Below are positions 29,311-39,358 of a stretch of 64,000 bases of DNA, one piece after another. Under the pieces are notes generated by a model. The model had not been told where the DNA came from. It did not search any database and worked only from the letters and a program-made list of their open reading frames with translations. The position numbers and the translations under genes were made by a program. The stretch's first letter is position 1; each line of letters starts with the position of its first letter. Source of the stretch: Brevundimonas halotolerans (GTDB lineage: Bacteria; Pseudomonadota; Alphaproteobacteria; Caulobacterales; Caulobacteraceae); the NCBI RefSeq assembly GCF_003730275.1, contig NZ_QTTA01000022.1, forward strand, positions 60,568-124,567. Reading direction: 5' to 3'.

Positions 29311-30333
29311 ATGAAACGCCTGATCGCCACCGCCTTCGCCCTGACGCTGATCGTTCTGCCCCCCGCCGAGGTCGCGGCCTGGGGGGCCAGTGGTCACCGG
29401 ATGGTCGGCCAGGCCGCCATGCGGGCCCTGCCCGAGGAACTGCCCGCCTTTCTGAGGACGGCCGAGGCCGCCGCCCAGGTCGGCGAACTGTCGCGCGAGC
29501 CCGACCGCTGGAAGGGCGCTGGCCAGCCGCACGGCCGCGAGCGCGACACCGCCCACTTCGTCGACATGATCGAGGACGGCCGCATCATGACCGAAGCCGG
29601 GCCGCACATCCGCGACCTGCCGACGCTCAAGTCCGAATATGACGCCCTGCTGCTGGAGGCCGGGATCAAGGTCAATGACGCGGGCTATCTGCCCTATGCG
29701 ATCATGGATGCCTGGCTGCAGGTGGTGCAGGACTTTGCCTATTGGCGGGTGCTGACGGCCGCCGAGGCGCGCGAGACCGACCTGGCGCGTCAGGCCTGGT
29801 ACCGCGAGGACCGGCTGCGGCGCGAGGCCCTGCTGCTGCGCGATATCGGCATGCTGTCGCACTATATCTCGGACGGTTCGCAGCCGCTGCACACGACGAT
29901 CCACTACAATGGCTGGGACCGGGATACGGACAATCCCGAGGGCTTCACCCGATCGCGCCAGACGCACGGCCTGTTCGAGGGCGACTTTGTCCGCGACCGC
30001 GTGAATCTGCAGGGCATCGAGGCGGCGATGACGGCGCCGCGTCTGGACGGGTTCGACCTGCGCGCCCGCACCGCCGACTATCTGCTGGTCGCGCTGGACC
30101 AGGTGGTGCCCTTCTACCGGCTGGAGAAGGCCGGCGGCTTCGTCGAGGCCGATCCGCGCGGCGTCGACTTTGCCACCCAGCGGCTGGCGGCGGGGGCCAG
30201 CGAGCTGCGCGACCTGATCGTGCTGGCCTGGCGCGAGTCGGGCACCCGCTCGATCGGCTGGCCGGCGGTCAAGGTGGCCGAGGTCCAGGCCGGAACCGTC
30301 GACCCGTGGCTGTCGATGATCGGTCAGGACTGA
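29311..30333 (+). CDS. S1/P1-family secreted nuclease
   Basis: A zinc-dependent single-strand nuclease of 340 residues. A signal peptide is cut before Trp24, so the mature protein starts WGASGH, giving the N-terminal Trp and His29 as zinc ligands exactly as in P1 nuclease. Further ligands appear in RDTAHFVD and LSHYISDGSQPLHTTIHYNGW (His and Asp residues). It would act outside the cell or in the periplasm to recover nucleotides or phosphate. It precedes the TrmJ-like gene by 3 bp. Confidence 0.9.
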   Translation: MKRLIATAFALTLIVLPPAEVAAWGASGHRMVGQAAMRALPEELPAFLRTAEAAAQVGELSREPDRWKGAGQPHGRERDTAHFVDMIEDGRIMTEAGPHIRDLPTLKSEYDALLLEAGIKVNDAGYLPYAIMDAWLQVVQDFAYWRVLTAAEARETDLARQAWYREDRLRREALLLRDIGMLSHYISDGSQPLHTTIHYNGWDRDTDNPEGFTRSRQTHGLFEGDFVRDRVNLQGIEAAMTAPRLDGFDLRARTADYLLVALDQVVPFYRLEKAGGFVEADPRGVDFATQRLAAGASELRDLIVLAWRESGTRSIGWPAVKVAEVQAGTVDPWLSMIGQD

Positions 30334-30336
30334 CGG

Positions 30337-31122
30337 GTGAGCGAGCCCGCCACGCCCACGCCGCCCGTCATCATCCTCGACAAGCCGCAGCTGGCCGACA
30401 ACATCGGGGCGGTGGCGCGGGTCATGGCCAACTTCGGTCTGTCCGAACTGCGCCTCGTCAGCCCGCGCGACGGCTGGCCGCAGGACCGGGCCTGGGCCAC
30501 GGCCTCGGGCGCCGACTGGGTGCTGGACGGGGTGAAGGTCTTCGATAGCGTGGCCGAGGCGATCGCCGACCTGAACACGGTGTTTTCGACCACGGCCCGC
30601 CCGCGCGAGACGCGGATGCCGGTGCGGACGCCGCGCGAGTCGGCGCGCCTGCTGTATGACGATCGGGCCTCGGGCCTCGGCGTCGGCCTGTTGTTCGGCG
30701 GCGAGCGGGCGGGGCTGGAGACCACCGACATCGCCCTGACCCAGGGGATCACCACCATCCCCATCGACCCCCGGCACCATTCGCTGAATCTGGCGCAGGC
30801 GGTCGCGATCAATGCCTATGAGTGGCGGACGTTGATCCTGGATGCCCCGCCGCCGCGATTCCGCGAAGGCGACCCGCCGGCGTCCAACGACCTGCTGGTC
30901 GGCATGTATGAGCATCTGGAGACCGAGCTGGAGGCGGGCGGGTTCTTTCATCCGCCGGAGAAGAAGCGGTCGATGAGCCAGAACCTGCGCGTCATGCTGG
31001 GCCGGGCCGGGTTCAGCGCGCAGGAGGTGGCGACCTTCCGCGGCGTGATCCATGCGCTGGCCAAGGGACGCGGACGGCTGCTGGCCCGGATGGCGGCGAA
31101 GCACGAGGCGGGCGAGACCTAG
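30337..31122 (+). CDS. TrmJ-like tRNA 2'-O-methyltransferase (SPOUT)
   Basis: A trefoil-knot methyltransferase of 261 residues. Family features are ILDKPQLADNIGAVARVMANFG, LRLVSPRDGW, LLFGGERAGLETTDIAL and the knot segment IPIDPRHHSLNLAQAVAI. TrmJ methylates the ribose at tRNA position 32. A helical C-terminal extension of about 80 residues is normal for TrmJ. GTG start. Its stop codon overlaps the stop codon of a truncated sirtuin gene on the other strand. Confidence 0.9.
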   Translation: MSEPATPTPPVIILDKPQLADNIGAVARVMANFGLSELRLVSPRDGWPQDRAWATASGADWVLDGVKVFDSVAEAIADLNTVFSTTARPRETRMPVRTPRESARLLYDDRASGLGVGLLFGGERAGLETTDIALTQGITTIPIDPRHHSLNLAQAVAINAYEWRTLILDAPPPRFREGDPPASNDLLVGMYEHLETELEAGGFFHPPEKKRSMSQNLRVMLGRAGFSAQEVATFRGVIHALAKGRGRLLARMAAKHEAGET

Positions 31123-31178
31123 CCGGATTCCGCCGATATACCCGCGCCGGTCACGATGACGATGTTGCGGTGGATCAT
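31119..31178 (-). pseudogene. Sirtuin (CobB-like) remnant, first 19 codons
   Basis: An ATG followed by IHRNIVIVTGAGISAESG and a stop. The GAGISAESG block is the NAD-binding start of bacterial sirtuins, which are normally about 240 residues. Everything after the Gly is missing and the stop codon lies in the overlap with the trmJ-like stop. I read it as the residue of a deletion that joined cobB's 5' end to the end of trmJ. Confidence 0.7.
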
Positions 31179-31384
31179 GGCCTGGACGGTGCCTTTGGAA
31201 AACAGGGTCTGAATAGTCTGAACCGTCTGAAATCGCGCCTCCGTCGGCATCGGTCTCGGCAACCGGACAGCATGCATCATCCGGCGACCAGGGCGGGAAG
31301 ATCGCTGCGGGAAACGCGCGGGGTATTGAAAGGGATAGGCATTCAGGCGGCGGCCATCATAGCTGGACGTCGCAGGTTCGCGGT

Positions 31385-31435
31385 CCTTCTCCCCTTGCGA
31401 GAGAAGGTGGCAGGCGAAGCCTGACGGATGGGGGG
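31385..31435. repeat. Palindromic repeat family A, copy 3
   Basis: CCTTCTCCCC hairpin with GAGAAGG, then GGCAGGCGAAGCCTGACGGATG, same order and orientation as copy 1 at 21906. Confidence 0.82.
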
Positions 31436-31483
31436 TGGCACAGGTCAGGGAAAAGAGGCCGACACCGGCCAAGCGTGGAGAGA

Positions 31484-31536
31484 CCCCTCATCCGCCCCCT
31501 TCTCAGGGGGCACCTTCTCCCACAAGGGGAGAAGGG
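31484..31536. repeat. Palindromic repeat family A, copy 4 (inverted)
   Basis: CCCCTCATCCG, then a CCCCCTTCTCAGGGGG hairpin and ACCTTCTCCC with GGGGAGAAGGG, same orientation as copy 2. Only about 50 bp separates it from copy 3, so this pair is an arrangement like that around DUF559 but without a gene inside. Confidence 0.82.
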
Positions 31537-31610
31537 ACCCGACTGTGTTTTGGGTTGAAAGCGAGGGCAAGCGGTGCAACGCCTCGGGATCAAATCAGGA
31601 GCCCTCCCCC

Positions 31611-32713
<1,103 letters not shown>

Positions 32714-32717
<4 letters not shown>

Positions 32718-33268
32718 GAGCAGCCCCCATCCTGCTCAGCCTGCTGATAGCGGGCGGCTGTGACGTCGCGCCGGACAGGGAATCTCAAGCGGATGATTTC
32801 CGTATAAGCCCGGTCCCCGGCCCTGCGTGGACCATGCACAGTATCACACTCTATCTGCCGGGAGAGGTCATCGAACCAAGAGTTCCGGCCGGGATTCTGG
32901 CTACCTACGTTGGGGCCTTGAAAGAACGGGCTACGATCGAATTCTCGGCTCACTCGCATGCGGGGGTATCCGGCGTCATTGTCGTCATGATTAAGCCGGG
33001 GCAGGAATCACGCAGCTGGCTTGTCACCGGGACGCCAGTTCAGACCGAAATCCGGGACTCGATTGAGCAGGCGTTTGAGGCTGTCGTAGCGCCGAATGTC
33101 TCCGGCGGGCCCGTCGTGTTTGGTCTGGTCTTCTCAGCGTGGGGCGGCGGGGAACCTCCCCCCGGCATGCCCATGCCAATTCCCGAGAGCTGGAACGTCC
33201 TTTCCGGTCCAGAGGGCAGGCTGATGGACGACGCCTTCTTCAACGAAGTCGGGATGTTGCCCGGATAG
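32714..33268 (+). CDS. Predicted lipoprotein, unknown function
   Basis: A 184-residue lipoprotein with lipobox LIAGGC (Cys16). The TTG start overlaps the frmA stop by 4 bp, so it would be coupled to frmA. The composition is less GC-rich than its neighbours. Mature sequence: a beta-rich middle with [16 protein letters not shown] and [19 protein letters not shown], and a Gly/Pro-rich C-terminal third. No family recognised. Not part of the known formaldehyde pathway. Confidence 0.6.
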
Positions 33269-33401
33269 CGCAAACGCGTCCCGGCTGGGCAGTGTCGTTG
33301 AGGCACCGTCCCGGATATTCGCTGGCGCGGATTCCGGGATGACAAGGCGACAGAACTGTAGTTAGTCTACAAAAGAAACGAACACTCCGGGGAGGGAAGC
33401 C

Positions 33402-33785
33402 ATGTTCACCCACATCACCGTTGGCGCCAATGACGTCGAGGCGTCGCGCCGCTTCTATGATGCCGCACTCGGCGCCCTCGGGCATGAGCCGGCGCAGGGG
33501 CCGGATGCCAAGGGGCGTTACTGGTGGCGGACGCGGATGGGGGCCTTTGCGGTCGGCAAGCCGATCGACGGCGAGCCCGCCTGCCACGCCAACGGCGGCA
33601 CCATCGGCTTTGCCGCCAAGACGGCCGACATGGTTCAGGCCTTTTATGATGCCGGGGTGGCGGCGGGCGGCACGGCCATCGAGGACCCGCCCGGCGAGCG
33701 CAACGGCCCGTTCGGCGCGCTGATCCTGGCCTATCTGCGTGACCCGTCGGGGAACAAGGTCTGTGCGCTGCACCGCCCCGGGTAA
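33402..33785 (+). CDS. VOC-family (glyoxalase/bleomycin-resistance fold) protein
   Basis: A 127-residue VOC protein. It begins MFTHITVGANDVEASRRFYDAAL, the usual first module with a metal-binding His, and ends with AYLRDPSGNKVCALHRP, which has the Asp-Pro-xGly-Asn module but Cys-Ala-Leu-His in place of a Glu ligand. The substrate is open. GGGGAGGG is close upstream of the ATG. Confidence 0.9.
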   Translation: MFTHITVGANDVEASRRFYDAALGALGHEPAQGPDAKGRYWWRTRMGAFAVGKPIDGEPACHANGGTIGFAAKTADMVQAFYDAGVAAGGTAIEDPPGERNGPFGALILAYLRDPSGNKVCALHRPG

Positions 33786-33826
33786 GAAATATTGCCCCGA
33801 TGATAGCAAGGCGCTATCATAGCCCT

Positions 33827-34081
33827 ATGGGCCAGCTTCTTATCCGCAATGTTCCCGACCATGAGATCGCCGAGCTGAAGGCCCAGGCGGAGCGCGAACG
33901 CATCTCGCTGGAGCAGCGGCTGCGCAATCTGGTGGCCGAGGCTGCTCGCAAGGAGCAGGACGCATTCTGGGAACTGGCCGCCCGGATGCGGGAAGCCACG
34001 CGGGGCGCAGACATCGACGTCGATGCCACCATTCGCGAGGGCCGGGAGGAACGGGACCGTGCCATCATCGGCGATCTTTGA
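33827..34081 (+). CDS. FitA-like ribbon-helix-helix antitoxin
   Basis: An 84-residue antitoxin of the FitA/VapB ribbon-helix-helix type. MGQLLIRNVPDHEIAELKAQAERERISLEQRLR is the classic strand-helix-helix DNA-binding motif, and the acidic C-terminal part binds the toxin. The partner toxin starts inside its last 23 bp. ATAGCAAGGCGCTATCAT upstream contains the inverted words GATAGC/GCTATC, a plausible operator for autorepression. Confidence 0.85.
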   Translation: MGQLLIRNVPDHEIAELKAQAERERISLEQRLRNLVAEAARKEQDAFWELAARMREATRGADIDVDATIREGREERDRAIIGDL

Positions 34082-34466
34082 CGCCAGCGTCGTCGTCCGC
34101 TGGGTCGTTGATGATCCGCTGACGCCCGCTGCCATTGAAGCCAGCGAAACGTGGGCTCCCGTCGCGCCAACCCTGCTGGGCAGCGAATTTGCCAATGCCC
34201 TGCGGAGCCAGGCCAAGGCGGGTCGATATGAAGCGGACTGGTGCCTGGCGCAGATAACCCGCCTGACCAAGCTGATCGATTTGCGGGACGAGCGGGAGCA
34301 CTGGCCGCTGGCGCTGAAGTTGGGGCTGGAGCGCGACCATGCCGTCTATGACTGCGTCTATGTCGCGATGGCCGTCAGCCTTGCCCTGCCCCTGATCACG
34401 GCCGACTCCAGACTGACCAGCAAGTTTTCTGATCTGCCCGGACTTGACCTGAGACCTCTGCGGTAA
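34059..34466 (+). CDS. PIN-domain toxin, VapC/FitB-like
   Basis: A PIN-domain ribonuclease of 135 residues from the proposed GTG start, which overlaps the antitoxin by 23 bp. Acidic residues are in IFDASVVVRWVVDD, LLGSEFANAL, and HAVYDCVYVAMAVSLALPLITADSRL, placing the four metal ligands as in VapC. Together with the antitoxin it makes a second type II toxin-antitoxin pair in the window, unrelated in sequence to the vapBC near dnaG. Confidence 0.86.
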   Translation: MPSSAIFDASVVVRWVVDDPLTPAAIEASETWAPVAPTLLGSEFANALRSQAKAGRYEADWCLAQITRLTKLIDLRDEREHWPLALKLGLERDHAVYDCVYVAMAVSLALPLITADSRLTSKFSDLPGLDLRPLR

Positions 34467-34549
34467 CGTCGCAAGGTCAGAAAAGCGTTCCCATTCCGGG
34501 ACAGCCGGTTATGGTGCCCGCTTTCATCGGCATCCCGGGGGAATGGGGA

Positions 34550-36013
34550 ATGAGCGACGCAGCAACGCCCGCAGGCGTGCAGGCCTTTTACGACCAGGTC
34601 ACCAACGTCAGTGACTTCATCTGGGGCGGGACCTGGAACGGGGAGGCCGTAATCCCCTTCCCGCCCATGGTGATCGTGCTGCTGGGCGTCGGCGCCTGGA
34701 TCATGATCGGCCTGCGCTTCTATCCGCTGCTGAAACTGGGCGAGGCCTTTGCCGGCCTGTTCAAGAAGGATCCCTCGGGCAAGGGCGAGATTTCGCCGTT
34801 CGCGGCCCTGTCGACTGCCCTGTCGGGACAGGTCGGCACGGGCAACCTTGCGGGCGTTGCGACCGCCATCACCCTGGGCGGACCTGGCGCCCTGTTCTGG
34901 ATGTGGGTGACGGCGCTGTTCGGCATGGCGCTGGCCTTTGCTGAAGGCTCGCTGGCCATCCGCTTCCGCGATGTCGGCCCGGACGGCGCCTATCGCGGCG
35001 GACCGATGAGCTATATCCGCAAGGGTCTGGGCAAGAAATGGAGCTGGCTGGCTATCCTGTTCTGCCTCGGCACGCTGTTCTCGGCGGTGGCCACCGGCAA
35101 TATGATCCAGGCCAATTCGATCGCCGACTCGATCACCAATCTGGTCCCCGTGACCGAATGGGGCGCGGGCCTGATCGTGGCCGCGGCCGTGTTCGTGGTC
35201 ATCATCGGCGGCATCAAGTCGATCGGCAGCGTGGCGGAAAAGGTCGTGCCGGTCATGGCCGTCTCCTATCTGCTGCTGGCCCTGCTGGCGCTGATCCTGA
35301 ACATCGAGGATCTGCCGGCGACCTTTGTCATGATCTTTGACAGTGCCTTTACCGGCATGGCGGCGACCGGCGGCTTTGTCGGCGCGGGTGTGATGATGGC
35401 CATCCGGGCCGGTGTGGCGCGCGGCCTGTTCTCGAACGAGGCCGGTCAGGGCTCGACCCCCATGGCGCACGCCGTGGCCAAGACCGACGATCCGGCACGT
35501 CAGGGCCGGTTCGCCATGATGGGCACCTTTATCGACACCATGGTGATTTGCACCATGACCGGTCTGGTGATGCTGACGGTGCAGGGGTCCTTCCCCGCCG
35601 GTGACGGCACGGTCGAGCATGTCTGGAACTCGGACCTGCGCGGCTTTGAGATGACGCTGGCGGCGTTTTCCGCCGTGTTCCCGCAGATCCTGTTCGGAAC
35701 GACGTCGATCGGCGGCTTTGTCGTGTCGCTGGCGCTGATCCTGTTCGTGTTCACCACCCTGCTGACCTGGAGCTATTACGGGGAGCGGGCGGCCACCCAT
35801 CTGTTCGGACAGGGCGTCGCCATTCCGTGGCGCCTGCTGTGGGTGGTGATGATCTTTGTCGGGTCGTTCCAGCACATCGAGTTCGTCTGGCGCATGGGGG
35901 ACATTTCCAATGCCGCCATGGCCCTGCCGAACCTGATCGCCCTGGCGGCCCTGTCGAGCGTGGTGTTCGCCCTGGCCCGCGGTGACAAGACTGCCGGCAA
36001 GACGCACGACTAA
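34550..36013 (+). CDS. Alanine/glycine:cation symporter (AGCS family)
   Basis: A sodium-coupled amino-acid importer of 487 residues with about ten membrane segments. Family signatures are LSTALSGQVGTGNLAGVATAITLGGPGALFWMW in the first half, GGPMSYIRKGLGKKW, and NEAGQGSTPMAHAVAKTD in the second half. GGGGA stands directly before the ATG. It sits between the toxin pair and fghA, 15 bp before the latter, so fghA may be read with it. Confidence 0.93.
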   Translation: MSDAATPAGVQAFYDQVTNVSDFIWGGTWNGEAVIPFPPMVIVLLGVGAWIMIGLRFYPLLKLGEAFAGLFKKDPSGKGEISPFAALSTALSGQVGTGNLAGVATAITLGGPGALFWMWVTALFGMALAFAEGSLAIRFRDVGPDGAYRGGPMSYIRKGLGKKWSWLAILFCLGTLFSAVATGNMIQANSIADSITNLVPVTEWGAGLIVAAAVFVVIIGGIKSIGSVAEKVVPVMAVSYLLLALLALILNIEDLPATFVMIFDSAFTGMAATGGFVGAGVMMAIRAGVARGLFSNEAGQGSTPMAHAVAKTDDPARQGRFAMMGTFIDTMVICTMTGLVMLTVQGSFPAGDGTVEHVWNSDLRGFEMTLAAFSAVFPQILFGTTSIGGFVVSLALILFVFTTLLTWSYYGERAATHLFGQGVAIPWRLLWVVMIFVGSFQHIEFVWRMGDISNAAMALPNLIALAALSSVVFALARGDKTAGKTHD

Positions 36014-36028
36014 AGGAGACCTCCCGCC

Positions 36029-36862
36029 GTGGACGTCCTGAAGACCCATGTCGTCCACGGCGGGACGCTTCGCTATCTGAGCCACGACAGCGCGGCCACC
36101 GGCACAGCGATGAAGCTGTCGGTGTTCGTGCCGCCGGGTGAGGCCCCCTTTCCGGTCGTCATCTGGCTGTCGGGCCTGACCTGTACCGAAGACAATTTCA
36201 CCACCAAGGCCGGGGCCTATGAGGCGGCGGCGCGGCTGGGCCTGATCGTGGTGGCGCCCGACACCAGCCCCCGTGGCGAGGGCGTGGCGGACGACGAGGC
36301 CTATGACCTCGGCCAGGGCGCCGGCTTCTATGTCGATGCGACCGAGGCGCCGTGGGCCCCGCATTTCTGCATGGAGACCTATGTCACCCGCGATCTGGTC
36401 GAGCTGATCGATGCCGAGTTCCCGACCAATGGCCGGCGGGCCATCCTGGGCCATTCGATGGGCGGGCACGGGGCGCTGACGCTGGCGCTGAACCATCCGC
36501 ATCTGTTCGCCTCGGTCTCGGCCTTTGCGCCGATCGCCTCACCGACCCGCTGCCCGTGGGGCGAGAAAGCCCTGACCGCCTATCTGGGTCCGGATCGCGA
36601 GCGCTGGGCCCAGCACGATACGGCCCTGCTGATCGAGGCGGGCGTGGCCAATGGCCAGTTCGACGACATCCTGATCGATCAGGGCGACGCCGACGGCTTT
36701 CTGGTCGAGCAGCTGAAACCCGATCTGCTGACGGCGGCGGCCGAGGCGGCGGGCCAGCGCCTGACCTTGCGCATGCAGCCCGGCTATGACCATTCCTATT
36801 TCTTCATGGCCAGTTTCATCGCGGATCATCTGGCCTTCCACGCGAAGCGACTGAAGGCCTGA
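36029..36862 (+). CDS. fghA: S-formylglutathione hydrolase
   Basis: A serine esterase of 277 residues that splits S-formylglutathione into formate and glutathione, the second step after FrmA. The alpha/beta-hydrolase nucleophile elbow is GHSMGGHGAL (Ser near 148), the Asp lies in DQGDADGFL and the His in PGYDHSYFF. The oxyanion and Cys region WLSGLTCTEDNF is typical. The GTG start has AAGGAGA upstream. Confidence 0.96.
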   Translation: MDVLKTHVVHGGTLRYLSHDSAATGTAMKLSVFVPPGEAPFPVVIWLSGLTCTEDNFTTKAGAYEAAARLGLIVVAPDTSPRGEGVADDEAYDLGQGAGFYVDATEAPWAPHFCMETYVTRDLVELIDAEFPTNGRRAILGHSMGGHGALTLALNHPHLFASVSAFAPIASPTRCPWGEKALTAYLGPDRERWAQHDTALLIEAGVANGQFDDILIDQGDADGFLVEQLKPDLLTAAAEAAGQRLTLRMQPGYDHSYFFMASFIADHLAFHAKRLKA

Positions 36863-36864
36863 CC

Positions 36865-37089
36865 ATGGCAGACCCCGATTATGACGCCATGTTCGCCGAG
36901 CTGTGCGTCAAGCTGGGCTTTTGCCTGCATCCCAAGGGACAGGCGCGGGTGATCGCGGCCCTGCCGAACGGCTATGACGCGGCCATGCGGGCGGTGTTTG
37001 CTGCTGAAGGCACCGATCCGGGCTCGATCCCCGGCGACCTGAAGCGGGCGGTGCGCGACTGTCTGAAGGCCCACGCCACCGCGGGCTGA
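36865..37089 (+). CDS. Small hypothetical protein
   Basis: A 74-residue soluble protein starting 2 bp after the fghA stop, so coupled to it. Mostly helical, with [32 protein letters not shown]. No family recognised. A role with formaldehyde detoxification is only suggested by position. Confidence 0.65.
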   Translation: MADPDYDAMFAELCVKLGFCLHPKGQARVIAALPNGYDAAMRAVFAAEGTDPGSIPGDLKRAVRDCLKAHATAG

Positions 37090-37189
37090 TCCCGACGAAA
37101 TCGGAACGAATTCGCCCTCCGACCCTTGGGTCTGGAGACGCCGCACCTATGTGTACGGCCAAGGTTTACCCCAGACTCAGGAGCCCGAC

Positions 37190-37804
37190 ATGGCCTTTAC
37201 CCTGCCCCCCCTCCCCTATGCCTATGACGCGCTGGAACCGGCCATCGACAAGGAAACGATGACCTTCCACCACGACAAGCACCACCAGGCCTATGTCGAC
37301 AAGCTGAACGACGCCGTGGACGGCGACGACAGCCTGAAGGGCAAATCGCTGGAGGACATGTTCAGGACCATGTCGAAACTGCCCAAGGCCGTGCGCAACA
37401 ACGGCGGCGGCCACTGGAATCACGCCCTGTTCTGGAAGCTGCTGGCCCCCGAAGGCCAGACGGGTGAGCCCTCGGGCGCACTGAAAGAGGCGATCGACAA
37501 GGATCTGGGCGGGATGGACAAATTCAAGGAGGCCTTCAACGCCGCCGGCGCCGGCCAGTTCGGCTCGGGCTGGGCCTGGTTGATCGTTCAGGACGGCAAG
37601 CTGAAGGTCACCTCGACCCCCAACCAGGACAATCCGCTGATGGATGTGGCTGACGAGCAGGGCACTGTGATCCTTGGCGCCGACGTCTGGGAACATGCCT
37701 ATTATCTGAAGTACCAGAACCGCCGGGCCGACTATCTGAAAGCCTTCTGGTCCGTGGTGAACTGGAACGAGGTCAATGACCTCTATGCCAAGGCCGTTTC
37801 CTAG
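37190..37804 (+). CDS. sodB: Superoxide dismutase [Fe/Mn]
   Basis: A cytoplasmic superoxide dismutase of 204 residues. Metal ligands: His in [15 protein letters not shown], His in [11 protein letters not shown], Asp and His in [17 protein letters not shown]. Residues around the active site ([13 protein letters not shown] and FGSGWAWL) follow the Fe-type SodB pattern. AGGAG precedes the ATG. A GC hairpin follows the gene. Confidence 0.96.
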   Translation: MAFTLPPLPYAYDALEPAIDKETMTFHHDKHHQAYVDKLNDAVDGDDSLKGKSLEDMFRTMSKLPKAVRNNGGGHWNHALFWKLLAPEGQTGEPSGALKEAIDKDLGGMDKFKEAFNAAGAGQFGSGWAWLIVQDGKLKVTSTPNQDNPLMDVADEQGTVILGADVWEHAYYLKYQNRRADYLKAFWSVVNWNEVNDLYAKAVS

Positions 37805-37826
37805 GGGCTGATTGTTGACTCCGTAG

Positions 37827-37850
37827 GGCGGGGCCGCCATAAGCCCCGCC
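37827..37850 (+). terminator. GC hairpin after sodB, probable terminator
   Basis: Perfect 8-bp stem GGCGGGGC / GCCCCGCC with an 8-nt loop, followed only by TTCACG, so a weak or factor-assisted terminator. Confidence 0.5.
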
Positions 37851-37966
37851 TTCACGTCCCGTCGCAAGACCGGGGCGGGATTGATGACGGATGATGCGTG
37901 GACCGCCGTTGAGATCGCATTCCCAATATCGGGGATGCCGGGCCGCATCGCGATAGAGAGCAACAT

Positions 37967-38584
37967 ATGTCCAAGCGCCACAGCGCCAAATACAAGATCG
38001 ATCGGGCCATGGGTGAGAACCTGTGGGGCCGGTCCAAGTCTCCGGTCAACAAGCGTTCCTACGGCCCCGGCCAGCACGGCCAGCGCCGCAAGTCCAAGGT
38101 CTCTGACTTTGGTCTGCAGCTGAAGGCCAAGCAGAAGCTGAAGGGCTATTACGGCAACATCACCGAAAAGCAGTTCGCCAAGACCTATGAGGAAGCCGCC
38201 CGCCGCAAGGGCAACACCTCGGAGCTGCTGATCGGCCTGCTGGAATCGCGTCTGGACGCCGTCGTCTACCGCGCCAAATTCGTTCCGACCGTCTGGGCTG
38301 CCCGTCAGTTCGTCAGCCACGGCCACGTGACCGTCAACGGCAAGAAGGTCGACATCGGCTCGTACCGCGTCAAGGTCGGCGATGTGGTCGAGATCAAGGA
38401 AAAGTCGCGCAGCATGGCGCTGGTCCTTGAGGCCATGCAGTCGGGCGAGCGGGACATTCCGGATTATCTGGAAGTCGGCGATCGCGGCTTCTCGGTCCGC
38501 TGGGTGCGCGTGCCGGAACTGGCCGACGTGCCGTTCCCGGTGAAGATGGAACCCAACCTGGTCGTCGAATACTACTCTTCGTAA
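37967..38584 (+). CDS. rpsD: 30S ribosomal protein S4
   Basis: A primary 16S rRNA-binding protein of 205 residues. The N-terminal part has [22 protein letters not shown] basic motif, and the S4 domain spans [36 protein letters not shown]. It is monocistronic here, far from the main ribosomal clusters, as usual in alphaproteobacteria. A 160-bp leader separates it from sodB, and a large structured segment lies between the stop and a strong terminator. Confidence 0.97.
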   Translation: MSKRHSAKYKIDRAMGENLWGRSKSPVNKRSYGPGQHGQRRKSKVSDFGLQLKAKQKLKGYYGNITEKQFAKTYEEAARRKGNTSELLIGLLESRLDAVVYRAKFVPTVWAARQFVSHGHVTVNGKKVDIGSYRVKVGDVVEIKEKSRSMALVLEAMQSGERDIPDYLEVGDRGFSVRWVRVPELADVPFPVKMEPNLVVEYYSS

Positions 38585-38590
38585 GTTAGG

Positions 38591-38730
38591 GCGCTAACGC
38601 TCGCCGCGCGGCGGCTCGCTTCTTGAGCGCGTTTGCCGGTCTTGCCCTCAAGTCGCGAGTGACCGCGTCACGAGCATAGGGCCAGAAGATGCGCTCAAGC
38701 AGCGAGGTTCCGCGAACCGAGCGTTAGCGC
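38591..38730. repeat. 140-bp nested inverted repeat downstream of rpsD
   Basis: Outer arms GCGCTAACGCTCG (38591-38603) and CGAGCGTTAGCGC (38718-38730) are perfect over 13 bp. Inner arms CTCGCTTCTTGAGCGC (38615-38630) and GCGCTCAAGCAGCGAG (38691-38706) pair over 15 of 16 positions. A small GTGAC/GTCAC hairpin sits at the centre. It could fold as one long RNA hairpin in the rpsD 3' UTR or be a short mobile repeat. Confidence 0.85.
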
Positions 38731-38738
38731 AAGAAACA

Positions 38739-38767
38739 GGGGCTCCGGAGCGATCCGGGGCCCTTTT
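38739..38767 (+). terminator. Rho-independent terminator after rpsD
   Basis: GGGCTCCGGA / TCCGGGGCCC stem (one U-G pair) with a GCGA tetraloop, followed by TTTTT. Confidence 0.85.
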
Positions 38768-38850
38768 TCGTGGACGAAAGCCGGTTCGGGGATGCCAAAC
38801 GATCCGAATTGAGGCAGTCTTGACGCTTGGGAAAGGCGCGGGGACAGGCC

Positions 38851-39246
38851 ATGTCACCACATCGCACATCTATTGGTCTGATCGGGGCGGTGGCTCTGGG
38901 CGCGCTGACGGTGTCGGGTTGCGCAAGCCTGCCAGACTGGCTGAGTGGGCGCCCGCCGGTCGAGGATGGCCCCGGCGTGGTCGAGCCGATCCGTGCCGCG
39001 GCCGTCGGTCAGGACACGGTCCTGTTCTGGATCAGCAGCAATGGCTGCACCGAAAAGAGCGATCTGGTGCCCGTGGTGCGCGAGACCTATGACGGCGCGC
39101 GCGTGACCCTTCGCCGGGTGCGGGACGACCGCTGCACCAATCCGGAGAAGAACAGCGTCGAACTGCGCTGGAGCTTTGAGGAAATGGGGCTGGCGCCCGG
39201 CACCCGGCTGCAGGTCGCCAATCCCTATCGCCCCGCCCAGGGCTGA
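38851..39246 (+). CDS. Predicted lipoprotein
   Basis: A 131-residue lipoprotein precursor with lipobox TVSGC (Cys near 23) after a hydrophobic stretch. The mature part has two cysteines (SSNGCTEKSD and DDRCTNPEKN) that could form a disulfide, and VELRWSFEEMGLAPGTRLQVANPY, a compact beta-rich domain found in small alphaproteobacterial lipoproteins of unknown role. Acts at the envelope. Confidence 0.75.
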   Translation: MSPHRTSIGLIGAVALGALTVSGCASLPDWLSGRPPVEDGPGVVEPIRAAAVGQDTVLFWISSNGCTEKSDLVPVVRETYDGARVTLRRVRDDRCTNPEKNSVELRWSFEEMGLAPGTRLQVANPYRPAQG

Positions 39247-39358
39247 CGTCGAGGCTTTCCGGGCCTTGCGCATTGAGGATTATTCACGTGCATCCGTGCG
39301 CGGAGGGGGCGAAAACAGGTGGCGTTTCGCTCACTCACATCCTTCGGGGGATATCACC

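Larger units (their letters stand above)
31179..31610. other. Non-coding stretch with an inverted pair of family A repeats
   Basis: No convincing gene. It holds the upstream region of the lost sirtuin gene, then family A repeats at 31385 and 31484, then the 75-bp leader of frmA. Open frames here are made by the repeats. Confidence 0.6.

Noticed and set aside
29047..31104. 685-codon open frame antisense to the nuclease and trmJ-like genes
   Set aside because: Spans three real genes on the other strand and has no domain.
34358..36502. 714-codon open frame antisense to the AGCS symporter and fghA
   Set aside because: His/Gln/Arg-rich low-complexity translation of a GC-rich membrane protein gene.
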